Shown in pieces: positions 1 through 7,730 of a DNA stretch of 9,591 bases; the first letter of the stretch is position 1, and the number at the start of each line of letters is the position of its first letter. The notes beneath the pieces are model-generated. The model was not told the origin of the DNA. It made no database searches and saw nothing but the letters and a program-made list of their open reading frames with translations. The position numbers were made by a program, and so were the translations under genes. This DNA is from Acidobacteriota bacterium (GTDB taxonomy: Bacteria > Acidobacteriota > Aminicenantia > UBA2199), in NCBI GenBank assembly GCA_028749105.1, contig JAQUQF010000049.1, positions 1 to 9,591 of the forward strand. Reading direction: 5' to 3'.

Positions 1-2937
1 TGCATGGGTCCGTGCGAGCTCGGGCCGGTGATGGTCGTCTACCCCGACGGCTCCTTCTACATCAAGCTGAAGGCGGAGTACGCCGAGCGCATCGTTCAGG
101 AGCATTTCCTGAAAGGGCGTCCGGTGCAGGAGCACCTGTGGCAGGCCCCCGAGGCGCGCAAGATCGTCGAGCAGAAGAAGCAGGTCCCCTTCTTTGAAAA
201 GCAGCTGAAGATCGTCCTCTCCAATTGCGGCAAGATCGACCCGGAGAACGTCGGTGAGTACATCGCCACCCGCGGCTACGAGGCTCTGGGTACGGCCCTG
301 ACGAAGATGACCCGCGAGCAGGTGATCGACGTCATGACCAAGTCGGGCCTGCGCGGCCGCGGCGGCGCCGGCTTCTCCACCGGCATGAAATGGAAATTCG
401 CCTACGACAGCCAGAACGAGCAGAAATACGTCCTGTGCAACGCCGACGAGGGCGATCCCGGCGCCTTCATGGACCGGGCCGTGCTCGAGGGCGACCCGCA
501 CTCCGTGCTCGAGGGCATGGCCATCGCCGGCTATGCCATCGGCGCCGACAAAGGCTATGTCTACGTCCGCGCCGAGTACCCGCTGGCCATCACGCGCCTG
601 AACGCCGCCATCGCCCAGGCCCGTGAGATGGGGCTGCTGGGCAAGAATATTTTCGAGACTTCATTCAGCTTCGATGTCGAGCTGCGCATGGGGGCCGGCG
701 CCTTCGTCTGCGGCGAGGAGACGGCGCTCATGGCCTCGGTGGAGGGATTGCGCGGCCAGCCGCGCCCAAAACCGCCCTTCCCGGCGGTCAAGGGGCTGTG
801 GGGCAAGCCGTCGATCATCAACAACGTCGAGACCCTGGCGACGATCCGCCACATCATCCTCAACGGCTGGGAGTGGTTCGCCGCCATCGGCACCGAAAAG
901 AGCAAGGGCACCAAGGTCTTCGCCCTCTCGGGCAAGGTGACCAACACTGGCCTGGTCGAAGTCCCCATGGGCACCACCCTGGGCGAACTGGTCTTCGACA
1001 TCGGCGGCGGCATCCCCGGCGGCAAAGCCTTCAAGGCGGCGCAGACGGGCGGCCCTTCGGGCGGCTGCATCCCGGCCAAGTACCTGAACAGCCCGCTCGA
1101 CTACGAGTCGCTGAAGGCGCTGGGATCGATCATGGGTTCGGGCGGCCTGATCGTCCTCGACGAGGACAGCTGCATGGTCAACATGGCCCAGTATTTCCTC
1201 GAGTTCTCGCTCGAGGAGTCGTGCGGCCAGTGCGTCCCCTGCCGCGTCGGCCTGAAGCAGATGCACAGCCTGCTGGAAAAGATCACAACCGGCCACGGCA
1301 CCCTGGCCGACCTGGAAAACCTTGAAAGCCTCGCCTACACGGTGCGCGCCACCTCACTCTGCGGCCTGGGCCAGGCGGCGCCCAACCCGGTCATCTCGAC
1401 CATCAAATACTTCAAGCACGAATACCTCGAACACATCTTGGACAAAAAATGCTCCGCCGGCGTCTGCGCCGCCCTGTTTGCGGCGCCCTGCGTCAACGCC
1501 TGCCCGGCCGGCGTCGATGCCGCCTCGTATATCTCGCACATGGGCGACGGCCGCCGCCGCGAGGCCTACTACCAGCACATGCAGAACAACCCCTTCCCGA
1601 TCGTCTGCGGCCGCGTCTGCCCCGCTTTCTGCGAGAAAAAGTGCTCGCGCGGCAAGTACGACCAGCCCCTGGCCATTCGTGAAGTGAAGCGGTTGTTCGC
1701 CGACTGGGCCATCGACGAGGGCCTGAGCTTCTCCCCTCCCGAAAAGCCTCACAAGGAAAAAGTCGCCATTGTCGGCGCCGGTCCCGCCGGGCTGGCCTGC
1801 GCCTTCTACCTGACGCGCCTGGGCTACAAGCCGGTCGTCTTCGAGGCCTTGCCGGTTGCCGGAGGCATGATGAAGGTTGGCATCCCCGACTTCCGCCTGC
1901 CCAAGGACAAGCTGCAGGCCGAGATCGCGGTCATTGAAAGGGCCGGCGTTGAGATCACGTACAACACGCAGGTGGCGACGGTCGAGGAGCTGCAGAAGCA
2001 GGGCTTCGCCGCCGTATTCATCGGCAGCGGCGCCCACCAGGCGCAGAAGCTGAACATCGAGGGCAATGATCTGAAGGGGATGCTTTCAGGGATCGACTTC
2101 CTGCGTGAGGTCAACCTGGGCCGTAAGGTGACGCTGGGCGACGATGTCGTGGTGATCGGCGGCGGTTCGACCGCCATGGACGCCGCCCGCATGGCCCGCC
2201 GCCTGGGCGCCCGCAACGTCCGCCTGGTCTACCGCCGCACGCGCGCCGAGATGCCGGCGCAGCTCGAGGAGCTGGTCGGCGCCGAAGAAGAGGGCGTCGA
2301 GATGGATTTCCTGGTCAACCCGCTGAAGGTCGTAGGCAAGGATGGAAAAGTCAGCGGCCTGCATTGCATCAAGACCGAACTGGCCGACTTCGACGATTCG
2401 GGACGCCGCCGCCCGGTGCCGGTCGAAGGCAGCGAGTACACCATCCGCGCCAGTGCCGTCATCTATTGCCTGGGCCAGAAGCTGAGCCTGGGCCTGACCG
2501 GCGGCAAGCTCGACCTGGACAAGCGCGGTCATATCGCCGTCAACAAGCGCACCATGGCGACCAGCATCCCGGGGGTCTTTGCCGGCGGCGACGCCGTCAA
2601 TCCCTCGACCGTGATCGAGAGCGTGGCGCAGGGGCGCCAGGCGGCCAAGAGCATCGACCGCTTCTTCGGACGGGAGGGGGCGCTGTACGACCAGCCGCGC
2701 AAGGTGGTCGAGGTGCACTACGACGAGGAGGCCTACCTGAAGACCATTGCCCGCAAGGAGCCGCACCTCGAGGACGCGGAGAAGCGCGTCGCCGAGCCAG
2801 GGCTGGAGGTCAGCCGCGGCCTGACTTTGGACGAGGCGGTCGAGGAGGCGCGGCGCTGCCTGCACTGCGACCGCAACCAGGCCCCGGAGAAGGAATCCGT
2901 CGTTGCCGGGGCGGTGGCCATCGAGGCCATGCTGTGA
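1..2937 (+). CDS. NuoF (HydB/HndC-type) fused to GltD/NfnB-type FAD oxidoreductase, 5'-truncated
   Basis: The frame is open from base 1 (Cys codon, then Met at nt 4, used here as residue 1), so the true start lies upstream. The first residues, C-M-G-P-C-E-L-G-P, are the second half of a thioredoxin-like [2Fe-2S] domain. Residues about 65-470 are NuoF: an FMN-type glycine-rich loop (GLRGRGGAGF, 115-124), the NADH segment NADEGDPGAFMDR (146-158), GAGAFVCGEETAL (230-242) and [4Fe-4S] ligands C407, C410, C413 and C453. A cysteine-rich segment follows (C483, C488, C496, C500, C535, C539, C543, C547), typical of the N-terminus of glutamate synthase small chain. Then come FAD motif GAGPAG (591-596), a second Rossmann motif GGGSTAMDAA (719-728) with VYRR at 742-745, and FAD-closing GVFAGGDAV (857-865). 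The C-terminus adds C952-x2-C955. It probably joins NADH oxidation/reduction at FMN to an NAD(P)H-reacting FAD in one chain. The domains are clear; the substrates are inferred. It is 7 nt from the next gene. Confidence 0.93.
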   Translation, partial: CMGPCELGPVMVVYPDGSFYIKLKAEYAERIVQEHFLKGRPVQEHLWQAPEARKIVEQKKQVPFFEKQLKIVLSNCGKIDPENVGEYIATRGYEALGTALTKMTREQVIDVMTKSGLRGRGGAGFSTGMKWKFAYDSQNEQKYVLCNADEGDPGAFMDRAVLEGDPHSVLEGMAIAGYAIGADKGYVYVRAEYPLAITRLNAAIAQAREMGLLGKNIFETSFSFDVELRMGAGAFVCGEETALMASVEGLRGQPRPKPPFPAVKGLWGKPSIINNVETLATIRHIILNGWEWFAAIGTEKSKGTKVFALSGKVTNTGLVEVPMGTTLGELVFDIGGGIPGGKAFKAAQTGGPSGGCIPAKYLNSPLDYESLKALGSIMGSGGLIVLDEDSCMVNMAQYFLEFSLEESCGQCVPCRVGLKQMHSLLEKITTGHGTLADLENLESLAYTVRATSLCGLGQAAPNPVISTIKYFKHEYLEHILDKKCSAGVCAALFAAPCVNACPAGVDAASYISHMGDGRRREAYYQHMQNNPFPIVCGRVCPAFCEKKCSRGKYDQPLAIREVKRLFADWAIDEGLSFSPPEKPHKEKVAIVGAGPAGLACAFYLTRLGYKPVVFEALPVAGGMMKVGIPDFRLPKDKLQAEIAVIERAGVEITYNTQVATVEELQKQGFAAVFIGSGAHQAQKLNIEGNDLKGMLSGIDFLREVNLGRKVTLGDDVVVIGGGSTAMDAARMARRLGARNVRLVYRRTRAEMPAQLEELVGAEEEGVEMDFLVNPLKVVGKDGKVSGLHCIKTELADFDDSGRRRPVPVEGSEYTIRASAVIYCLGQKLSLGLTGGKLDLDKRGHIAVNKRTMATSIPGVFAGGDAVNPSTVIESVAQGRQAAKSIDRFFGREGALYDQPRKVVEVHYDEEAYLKTIARKEPHLEDAEKRVAEPGLEVSRGLTLDEAVEEARRCLHCDRNQAPEKESVVAGAVAIEAML

Positions 2938-2944
2938 GGTGACC

Positions 2945-3412
2945 ATGACGCCGATAAATCGGGACAAACTGTTAACGCAGCATGAGCGCGAGGGCGACAG
3001 CCTGCTGGCCATCTTGCACGACCTGCAGAACGCCAGCCCGGAGCACTACCTGAGCGATGACGACCTGCGCGCCGCCGCCGACTACCTGAAGCTGCCGTAC
3101 AGCTTCGTCCACGGCGTGGCGACTTTCTATACCATGTACAGCCTGAAACCGCGCGGCAGGAACCTGATCCGCGTCTGCCAGTCGCCGCCCTGCCACCTGC
3201 TCGGCTCATCGACCATCTCGCGCGAGCTGATCGGTCTGCTGGGCATCGGCTTCGGCGAGACGACGCCCGACAAGCTCTTCACCCTGGAGATGACCTCCTG
3301 CCTCGGGGTGTGCGGCGTGGCGCCGGCGATGATGGTCAACGACCGCGTCTACGGCAACCTGACGAAGGAGCGCTTGGTCGAGGTCATCAAGGACCTGAGG
3401 AGGGCAACATGA
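2945..3412 (+). CDS. nuoE: NuoE-like [2Fe-2S] subunit (24-kDa type)
   Basis: A 155-residue protein of the complex I 24-kDa/NuoE/HydC family, near the usual length for this subunit. It has an N-terminal helical part and then a thioredoxin-like fold with all four [2Fe-2S] ligands: C78-x4-C83 (CQSPPC) and C119-x3-C123 (CLGVC). The family signature VATFYTMY sits at 58-65. In known complexes NuoE docks on NuoF and carries the N1a-type cluster next to FMN. The ATG at 2945 is chosen because homology starts there and a GAGG lies 5 nt upstream; an in-frame ATG at 2903 lies inside the previous gene and adds an unconserved extension. The gene starts 7 nt after the fusion gene and its stop overlaps the next start by 4 nt (ATGA). 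It is the only NuoE in the window, between two NuoF-type proteins, so its partner is uncertain. Confidence 0.95.
   Translation: MTPINRDKLLTQHEREGDSLLAILHDLQNASPEHYLSDDDLRAAADYLKLPYSFVHGVATFYTMYSLKPRGRNLIRVCQSPPCHLLGSSTISRELIGLLGIGFGETTPDKLFTLEMTSCLGVCGVAPAMMVNDRVYGNLTKERLVEVIKDLRRAT
3398..3403 (+). promoter_or_regulatory. Ribosome binding site deciding the nuoF start
   Basis: AGGAGG, a perfect Shine-Dalgarno core, lies 5 nt before ATG 3409 inside the end of nuoE. It rules out the longer in-frame starts within nuoE and supports the ATGA stop-start overlap. Confidence 0.85.
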
Positions 3413-5007
3413 GCGTCTTCCGCACCCATGTCCTGCTCCCGGTCGACGAGGGGACGGCCCAGGCCGGAGTCTTCGAGGTCAAGCGCCGGCTCGAGAAAGA
3501 ACTGAACGCCAGGCAGCTGCTGGACGAGATCAAGGTCCTGGAAAGCGGCTCCGTCGGCATCGTTGGCAGGGGGGTGATCCTGGCCGTCTACCCCGATCGC
3601 ATCTATTATTTCAATGTCCGCGAACAGGATGTGCCGCGCATCATCGACGAGCACCTGCTGAAGGGGCGAGTGGTGGCCGAATTGGACCACGCCCCCATCG
3701 CCAGCGCCACTGTGGCGGCGTCCATGGGCAAGGGATCGAAGGTGGGGTTGACCCGCACGCAGCGCCGCATCGTGCTGGACAAGGCCTGGACCATCGACCC
3801 CGAGAGCATCGACGAGATCCTGGTCGCCGGCGGCTATAGCGGCCTGGAGAAGATATTCACCGACAAGATGTCCCCCGAGGCGGTGATCGAAGAGATCAAG
3901 AAGTCTGGCCTGCGCGGCCGCGGCGGGGCGGGCTTCCCGACCGGCATGAAGTGGGAGTTCACCCGCAAGGCCCAGGGCGAAGAAAAATTCATTATCTGCA
4001 ACGCCGACGAGGGCGAGCCGGGCACATTCAAGGACCGGTTGATCCTCGAGGGCGATCCGCACCGGCTCATCGAGGCCATGACCATCGCCGCCTACGCCAT
4101 CGGCGCCGGGCGCGGCTTCGTCTATATCCGCGGCGAGTACGAGCTGTCGATCGAGCGGCTGCGCAAGGCCATCACCCAGGCCAGGCAGTACGGGCTTTTG
4201 GGGAAGAACATTCTCGAGAGCGGTTTCTCGTTCGAGGTCGAGATCCGCAAGGGCGCGGGCGCCTACATCTGCGGCGAGGAGACGGCGCTGATCGAATCGC
4301 TGGAAGGCAAGCGCGGCAATCCGCGCGTCAAGCCGCCTTATCCGGTGACCCACGGCCTGTGGCAGAAGCCGACGGCGGTGAACAACGTCGAGACCCTGGC
4401 CAACGTGCCGGGGATCATGGTGCACGGCGCCGAGTGGTTCCGCAAAATCGGCACCGACAAGTGCCCGGGGACCAAGGTCTTCACCATCCTCGGCCACGTC
4501 GAGTACCCGGGCCTCGTCGAGACCGACATGGGCACCAGCTTGCGCGAGATCATCTTCGGCTACGGCGGCGGCATCAAGGGCGGGAAAAAATTCAAAGCCG
4601 CTCTGCTCGGCGGCGCCGCCGGCGTGTTCCTTCCGGAAAAGCTGCTGGATGTGAGGATGGATTACGAGAGCCTGAAGGAGAACAAGGCGGTCCTGGGCTC
4701 GGGCGCCGTCCTGGTGATGGACGAGGACACGTCGATCGTCGACATGCTCTTTTCCATCGCCAAGTTCTTCGCCCACGAGAGCTGCGGCCAGTGCGTCCCC
4801 TGCCGCGTCGGCACAAGACAGATCCTGGATATTGCCTACCGCATCCGCCAGGGCCACGGCCGCGAGGGCGACCTCGAGGCCTTGCTCAATCTGGCCGAGG
4901 TGATGTTCACTTCGTCGCTCTGCCCGCTGGGCCAGTCGCTGATCATGCCCATCAAGAGCGCGTTGGAAAATTTCAAGGAAGAATTCATGATGGCCTGCGG
5001 CCATTAA
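3409..5007 (+). CDS. nuoF: NuoF-like NADH-binding FMN/[4Fe-4S] subunit with degenerate N-terminal [2Fe-2S] domain
   Basis: A 532-residue protein. Residues about 1-92 have the thioredoxin-like domain usual in HydB/FdsB-type NuoF proteins, but the cluster cysteines are gone: the first pair falls in HVLLPVDEGTAQA (7-19) and the second is S48 and V52 in SGSVGIVGRG. The core is intact: GLRGRGGAGFPTGMKW (167-182, FMN), NADEGEPGTFKDR (198-210, NADH), GAGAYICGEETALIESLEG (282-300), and [4Fe-4S] ligands C459, C462, C465 and C505. It ends about 25 residues after the last cysteine, without the extra ferredoxin domain of HydB. Start: ATG 3409 overlaps the nuoE stop (ATGA) and has AGGAGG 5 nt upstream; longer in-frame starts run inside nuoE. 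It probably exchanges electrons between NAD(H) and the Fe-S chain of the dehydrogenase encoded next. It belongs to a different NuoF branch from the upstream fusion, so it is not a recent tandem copy. Confidence 0.95.
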   Translation: MSVFRTHVLLPVDEGTAQAGVFEVKRRLEKELNARQLLDEIKVLESGSVGIVGRGVILAVYPDRIYYFNVREQDVPRIIDEHLLKGRVVAELDHAPIASATVAASMGKGSKVGLTRTQRRIVLDKAWTIDPESIDEILVAGGYSGLEKIFTDKMSPEAVIEEIKKSGLRGRGGAGFPTGMKWEFTRKAQGEEKFIICNADEGEPGTFKDRLILEGDPHRLIEAMTIAAYAIGAGRGFVYIRGEYELSIERLRKAITQARQYGLLGKNILESGFSFEVEIRKGAGAYICGEETALIESLEGKRGNPRVKPPYPVTHGLWQKPTAVNNVETLANVPGIMVHGAEWFRKIGTDKCPGTKVFTILGHVEYPGLVETDMGTSLREIIFGYGGGIKGGKKFKAALLGGAAGVFLPEKLLDVRMDYESLKENKAVLGSGAVLVMDEDTSIVDMLFSIAKFFAHESCGQCVPCRVGTRQILDIAYRIRQGHGREGDLEALLNLAEVMFTSSLCPLGQSLIMPIKSALENFKEEFMMACGH

Positions 5008-5008
5008 G

Positions 5009-5013
5009 GGAGG
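5009..5013 (+). promoter_or_regulatory. Ribosome binding site of the formate dehydrogenase gene
   Basis: GGAGG starting 2 nt after the nuoF stop and 5 nt before ATG 5019. It fixes the start although the same frame is open far upstream through nuoF. Confidence 0.85.
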
Positions 5014-5018
5014 ATATC

Positions 5019-7730
5019 ATGGACATGATAAAACTGACGATCGATGATAGAGAGGTGGAAGTCGAGAGAGGCTCGACCATCCTTCAAGCCGCCAGAAAAC
5101 TGGGCATCGAGATCCCGACCCTGTGCCACTTCGACTCGCCTCATCTTGCCAAAAGCGACCAGCCGGCCGCCTGCCGTATCTGTGTCGTGGAAGCCGGCGG
5201 AACCCGCGGCCTCGTCCCTTCTTGTATATCGGAAGTAACCGCGGATATGAACGTGAAAACCCGCAGTGAAAGCGTGGTGGCTGCCCGCAAGACCGTTTTG
5301 GATCTGTTGTTGTCGGGTCATCCGGAAGATTGCCTGGCGTGCGAAAAGAATGGCGATTGCCGCTTGCAGAATTACTGCTATGAGTATGGCGTGGAGCGGA
5401 CTTCGTTTGCCAGATATCGTGAAAACATCGTATTGGACGACGTATCGCCGTTCATTCAAATCGACAGGAACAAGTGCATCTTATGCGGCAAGTGCGTGAT
5501 TGCCTGCACCAAGCTGGCCGGGAACAATGTGTTGGGATTCGGAGCCCGCGGCGTTGAGACCAAGATCGTCTGCGATGATGACAAACCCATGGGAGAGTCG
5601 ACCTGCGTCCAATGCGGCCAATGCGTGCAATCCTGCCCGGTCGGGGCCTTGACCGACAAAAAGTCTCTCGGCAAGGGCAGGACCTGGCAGATGAAAAAAG
5701 TCAGGACGACCTGCACGTATTGCGGAGTAGGCTGCCAATTGAACCTGCACATGAGCGGTGAACAGATCACCCGGGTGACCGCCGTAGAAGACGGCAAACC
5801 GAATATGGGGCAGCTTTGCGTGAAAGGCCGTTATGGATATGATTTCATCTATTCCAAGGACAGGTTGACGACGCCGCTTATCAAGAAAAATGGCAAGTTT
5901 GAAGAAGCTTCCTGGGAAGAGGCCTATACCCTGATCGCCGATAAATTCCGCAAGATCATCAAGGAATCCGGTCCCGATGCGCTGGCCGCCGTCAGTTGCG
6001 CCCGCAGCAGCAACGAAGATTCGTATGCCATGCAGAAGCTCTTCCGCGCCGTCTTCAAGACCAACAATATCGATCACTGTGCCCGCGTGTGCCATGCTCC
6101 CACGGTGGCCGGGCTGGCGGCTTCTTTCGGTTCGGGCGCATCCAGCAACTCCATCGGCGAGTTCCGCGATGCCAAGATGTTCTTCGTCATCGGCTCCAAC
6201 ATGACCGAAGCCCATCCCGTTGCGGCCTATTACGTCAAGCAGGCGGTGCGCAAGGGCGCCAAGCTCATCGTGGCCGATCCGCGCAAGCACGAACTGGCCA
6301 GGAAATCCCATATTTTCGCCCAGTTGAAGGTGGGCACCGATGTGGCGTTCCTCAACAGCATCATGAACGTGCTGATCACGGAGGATCTGTACGACAAAAA
6401 ATTCGTGGCCGAGAGCTGCACCGGTTTCGAGGAGTTGCAAGCGACGGTCATGAAATATCCTCCGGAGAAGGCCGCGAAGATCTGCAAGGTGCCGGCGGAA
6501 ACGATCGTTAGAATTGCCAGGGAGCTGGCGGCCACCAAGCCGTCCATGCTGATCTACACCCTGGGGCTGACCGAGCACACCTGCGGGACCAACAACGTGA
6601 TGAGCTGCGCCAATCTGCAGATGCTGCTGGGCAACATGGGCGTGGAGTTCGGCGGCGTAAATCCGATGCGCGGCCAGAACAATGTCCAGGGGGCCTGCGA
6701 CATGGGGGCGCTGCCGAATGTGTTCCACGGCTACCAGAAGGTGACGGATCCGGCCATCCGGGAGAAATTCGCCAAGGCCTGGGGGGTCAGCGACTTGCCC
6801 GACAAGCCTGGATTGATGATCCCCGACATGGTCAAGAGCCTGCCGGACAAGAAAATACGCGGTTTCTGGGTATTCGGGGAAAACCTGGCCAATGCCGAGC
6901 CCAATATCACCCACACGGAACATTGCCTGGCCTCAGCCGAATTCCTGGTCGTGCAGGATAATTTCTTCAATGAGACTTGCAAGTTCGCCCATGTCATCCT
7001 GCCGGCGGCTTCCTGGTGCGAGGACGAGGGGACGTTCACCAGCGCCGAAAGACGGGTCAGCATGGTGAGAACGGTCAAGACATCTCCCGGACTGGCCAAG
7101 CCCAATTGGCTGATATTCAAGGAAATGGCCAAAATCTTCGGGCATGAGTGGACATTCAACAGTGGCAGGGATATTTGGGACAACGAAGTGGCCGAACTGG
7201 CTCCGATGTTTGCCGGCATCAAGTACAGCCGCATTGAAGGCGACGGTATTCAGTGGCCATGCCCGAATGCCGATCATCCGGGATCCACGGTTTTGCATCG
7301 CTATGGCAAGTTCACGCATGGCAAGGGCATCCTGAAGGGCCTCGAATGGACGGCGCCGGGCGAAGTGGAAGATGCGGAGTATCCGTTCATCCTGAGCACG
7401 GGCAGAAGGCTGTCCCAGTACCACACCCGCACCCAGACCGGCCGCAGCGGCATGGATGCCATCTATAAGCGGGAAACGGCCGACATTTCCCTCGCGGATG
7501 CGGAGGAGATCGGCGTCAAGGATGGCGAAATGGTGGTTGTCAAGTCCAGGCGCGGCGAAGTGCGGGTGCCTGCCCGAGTAACCGACGAGGTGCCCAAGGG
7601 CATGGTCTGGATGACGTTCCATTTCCGCGAAGGGAATTGCAACTGGCTGACCAGCAACTTTTCCGACACGATCACCAAAACGCCTGAATACAAGGCCTGC
7701 GCGGTGAATGTGACCCGGTGCGAAGCCTGA
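5019..7730 (+). CDS. fdhA: NAD(P)-linked formate dehydrogenase alpha subunit, NuoG-like N-terminus, Cys-type molybdopterin active site
   Basis: A 903-residue protein. N-terminal plant-type [2Fe-2S] domain (C36, C52, C55, C69), then a NuoG-type His/Cys [4Fe-4S] site (H101, C105, C108, C114), then two ferredoxin-like [4Fe-4S] sites (C153-C156-C159-C163 and C196-C199-C202-C206). The catalytic part begins with C232-x2-C235-x3-C239 and C267 for the cluster beside the bis-MGD cofactor. The active site reads CARVCHAPTVAGL (354-366). C358 (TGC at 6090-6092) takes the place of Sec140 of E. coli FdhH, with H359 following. R551 in MRGQNNVQGACDMG matches Arg333 of FdhH; both offsets are 218 residues, which supports the alignment. 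The molybdopterin-dinucleotide-binding C-terminus starts near residue 788 (STGRRLSQYHTRTQTGR). It should oxidise formate to CO2 (or the reverse) and pass electrons to the NuoEF-type subunits. ATG 5019 has GGAGG 5 nt upstream; ATG 5025 is a weaker alternative. Mo versus W cannot be told. No Tat signal is seen, so it is probably cytoplasmic. Confidence 0.95.
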   Translation: MDMIKLTIDDREVEVERGSTILQAARKLGIEIPTLCHFDSPHLAKSDQPAACRICVVEAGGTRGLVPSCISEVTADMNVKTRSESVVAARKTVLDLLLSGHPEDCLACEKNGDCRLQNYCYEYGVERTSFARYRENIVLDDVSPFIQIDRNKCILCGKCVIACTKLAGNNVLGFGARGVETKIVCDDDKPMGESTCVQCGQCVQSCPVGALTDKKSLGKGRTWQMKKVRTTCTYCGVGCQLNLHMSGEQITRVTAVEDGKPNMGQLCVKGRYGYDFIYSKDRLTTPLIKKNGKFEEASWEEAYTLIADKFRKIIKESGPDALAAVSCARSSNEDSYAMQKLFRAVFKTNNIDHCARVCHAPTVAGLAASFGSGASSNSIGEFRDAKMFFVIGSNMTEAHPVAAYYVKQAVRKGAKLIVADPRKHELARKSHIFAQLKVGTDVAFLNSIMNVLITEDLYDKKFVAESCTGFEELQATVMKYPPEKAAKICKVPAETIVRIARELAATKPSMLIYTLGLTEHTCGTNNVMSCANLQMLLGNMGVEFGGVNPMRGQNNVQGACDMGALPNVFHGYQKVTDPAIREKFAKAWGVSDLPDKPGLMIPDMVKSLPDKKIRGFWVFGENLANAEPNITHTEHCLASAEFLVVQDNFFNETCKFAHVILPAASWCEDEGTFTSAERRVSMVRTVKTSPGLAKPNWLIFKEMAKIFGHEWTFNSGRDIWDNEVAELAPMFAGIKYSRIEGDGIQWPCPNADHPGSTVLHRYGKFTHGKGILKGLEWTAPGEVEDAEYPFILSTGRRLSQYHTRTQTGRSGMDAIYKRETADISLADAEEIGVKDGEMVVVKSRRGEVRVPARVTDEVPKGMVWMTFHFREGNCNWLTSNFSDTITKTPEYKACAVNVTRCEA

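Noticed and set aside
3310..3408. Upstream in-frame start for nuoF inside nuoE
   Set aside because: The extra residues are translated nuoE sequence in another frame, and a perfect AGGAGG precedes ATG 3409.
3349..5004. Long open frame (about 551 codons) on the minus strand opposite nuoF
   Set aside because: It mirrors a conserved NuoF gene in GC-rich DNA, has no recognisable domain and no upstream ribosome site; a shadow frame. The same holds for other minus-strand frames at 561-1296, 1354-2037, 2086-3012 and 5481-6923.
1..5007. Complex I (nuo) operon
   Set aside because: No membrane subunits or NuoB/C/D/I follow; the next gene is a formate dehydrogenase. The NuoE/F-type genes are the diaphorase part of a soluble enzyme.
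6090..6092. Selenocysteine codon at the formate dehydrogenase active site
   Set aside because: The codon is TGC, a plain cysteine; no in-frame TGA or SECIS element is needed.
5019..7730. [FeFe]-hydrogenase (HydA) because of the NuoG-like N-terminus and HydB-type neighbour
   Set aside because: No H-cluster motifs follow the ferredoxin domains; instead molybdopterin-oxidoreductase motifs and the CARVCH active site of formate dehydrogenases are present.
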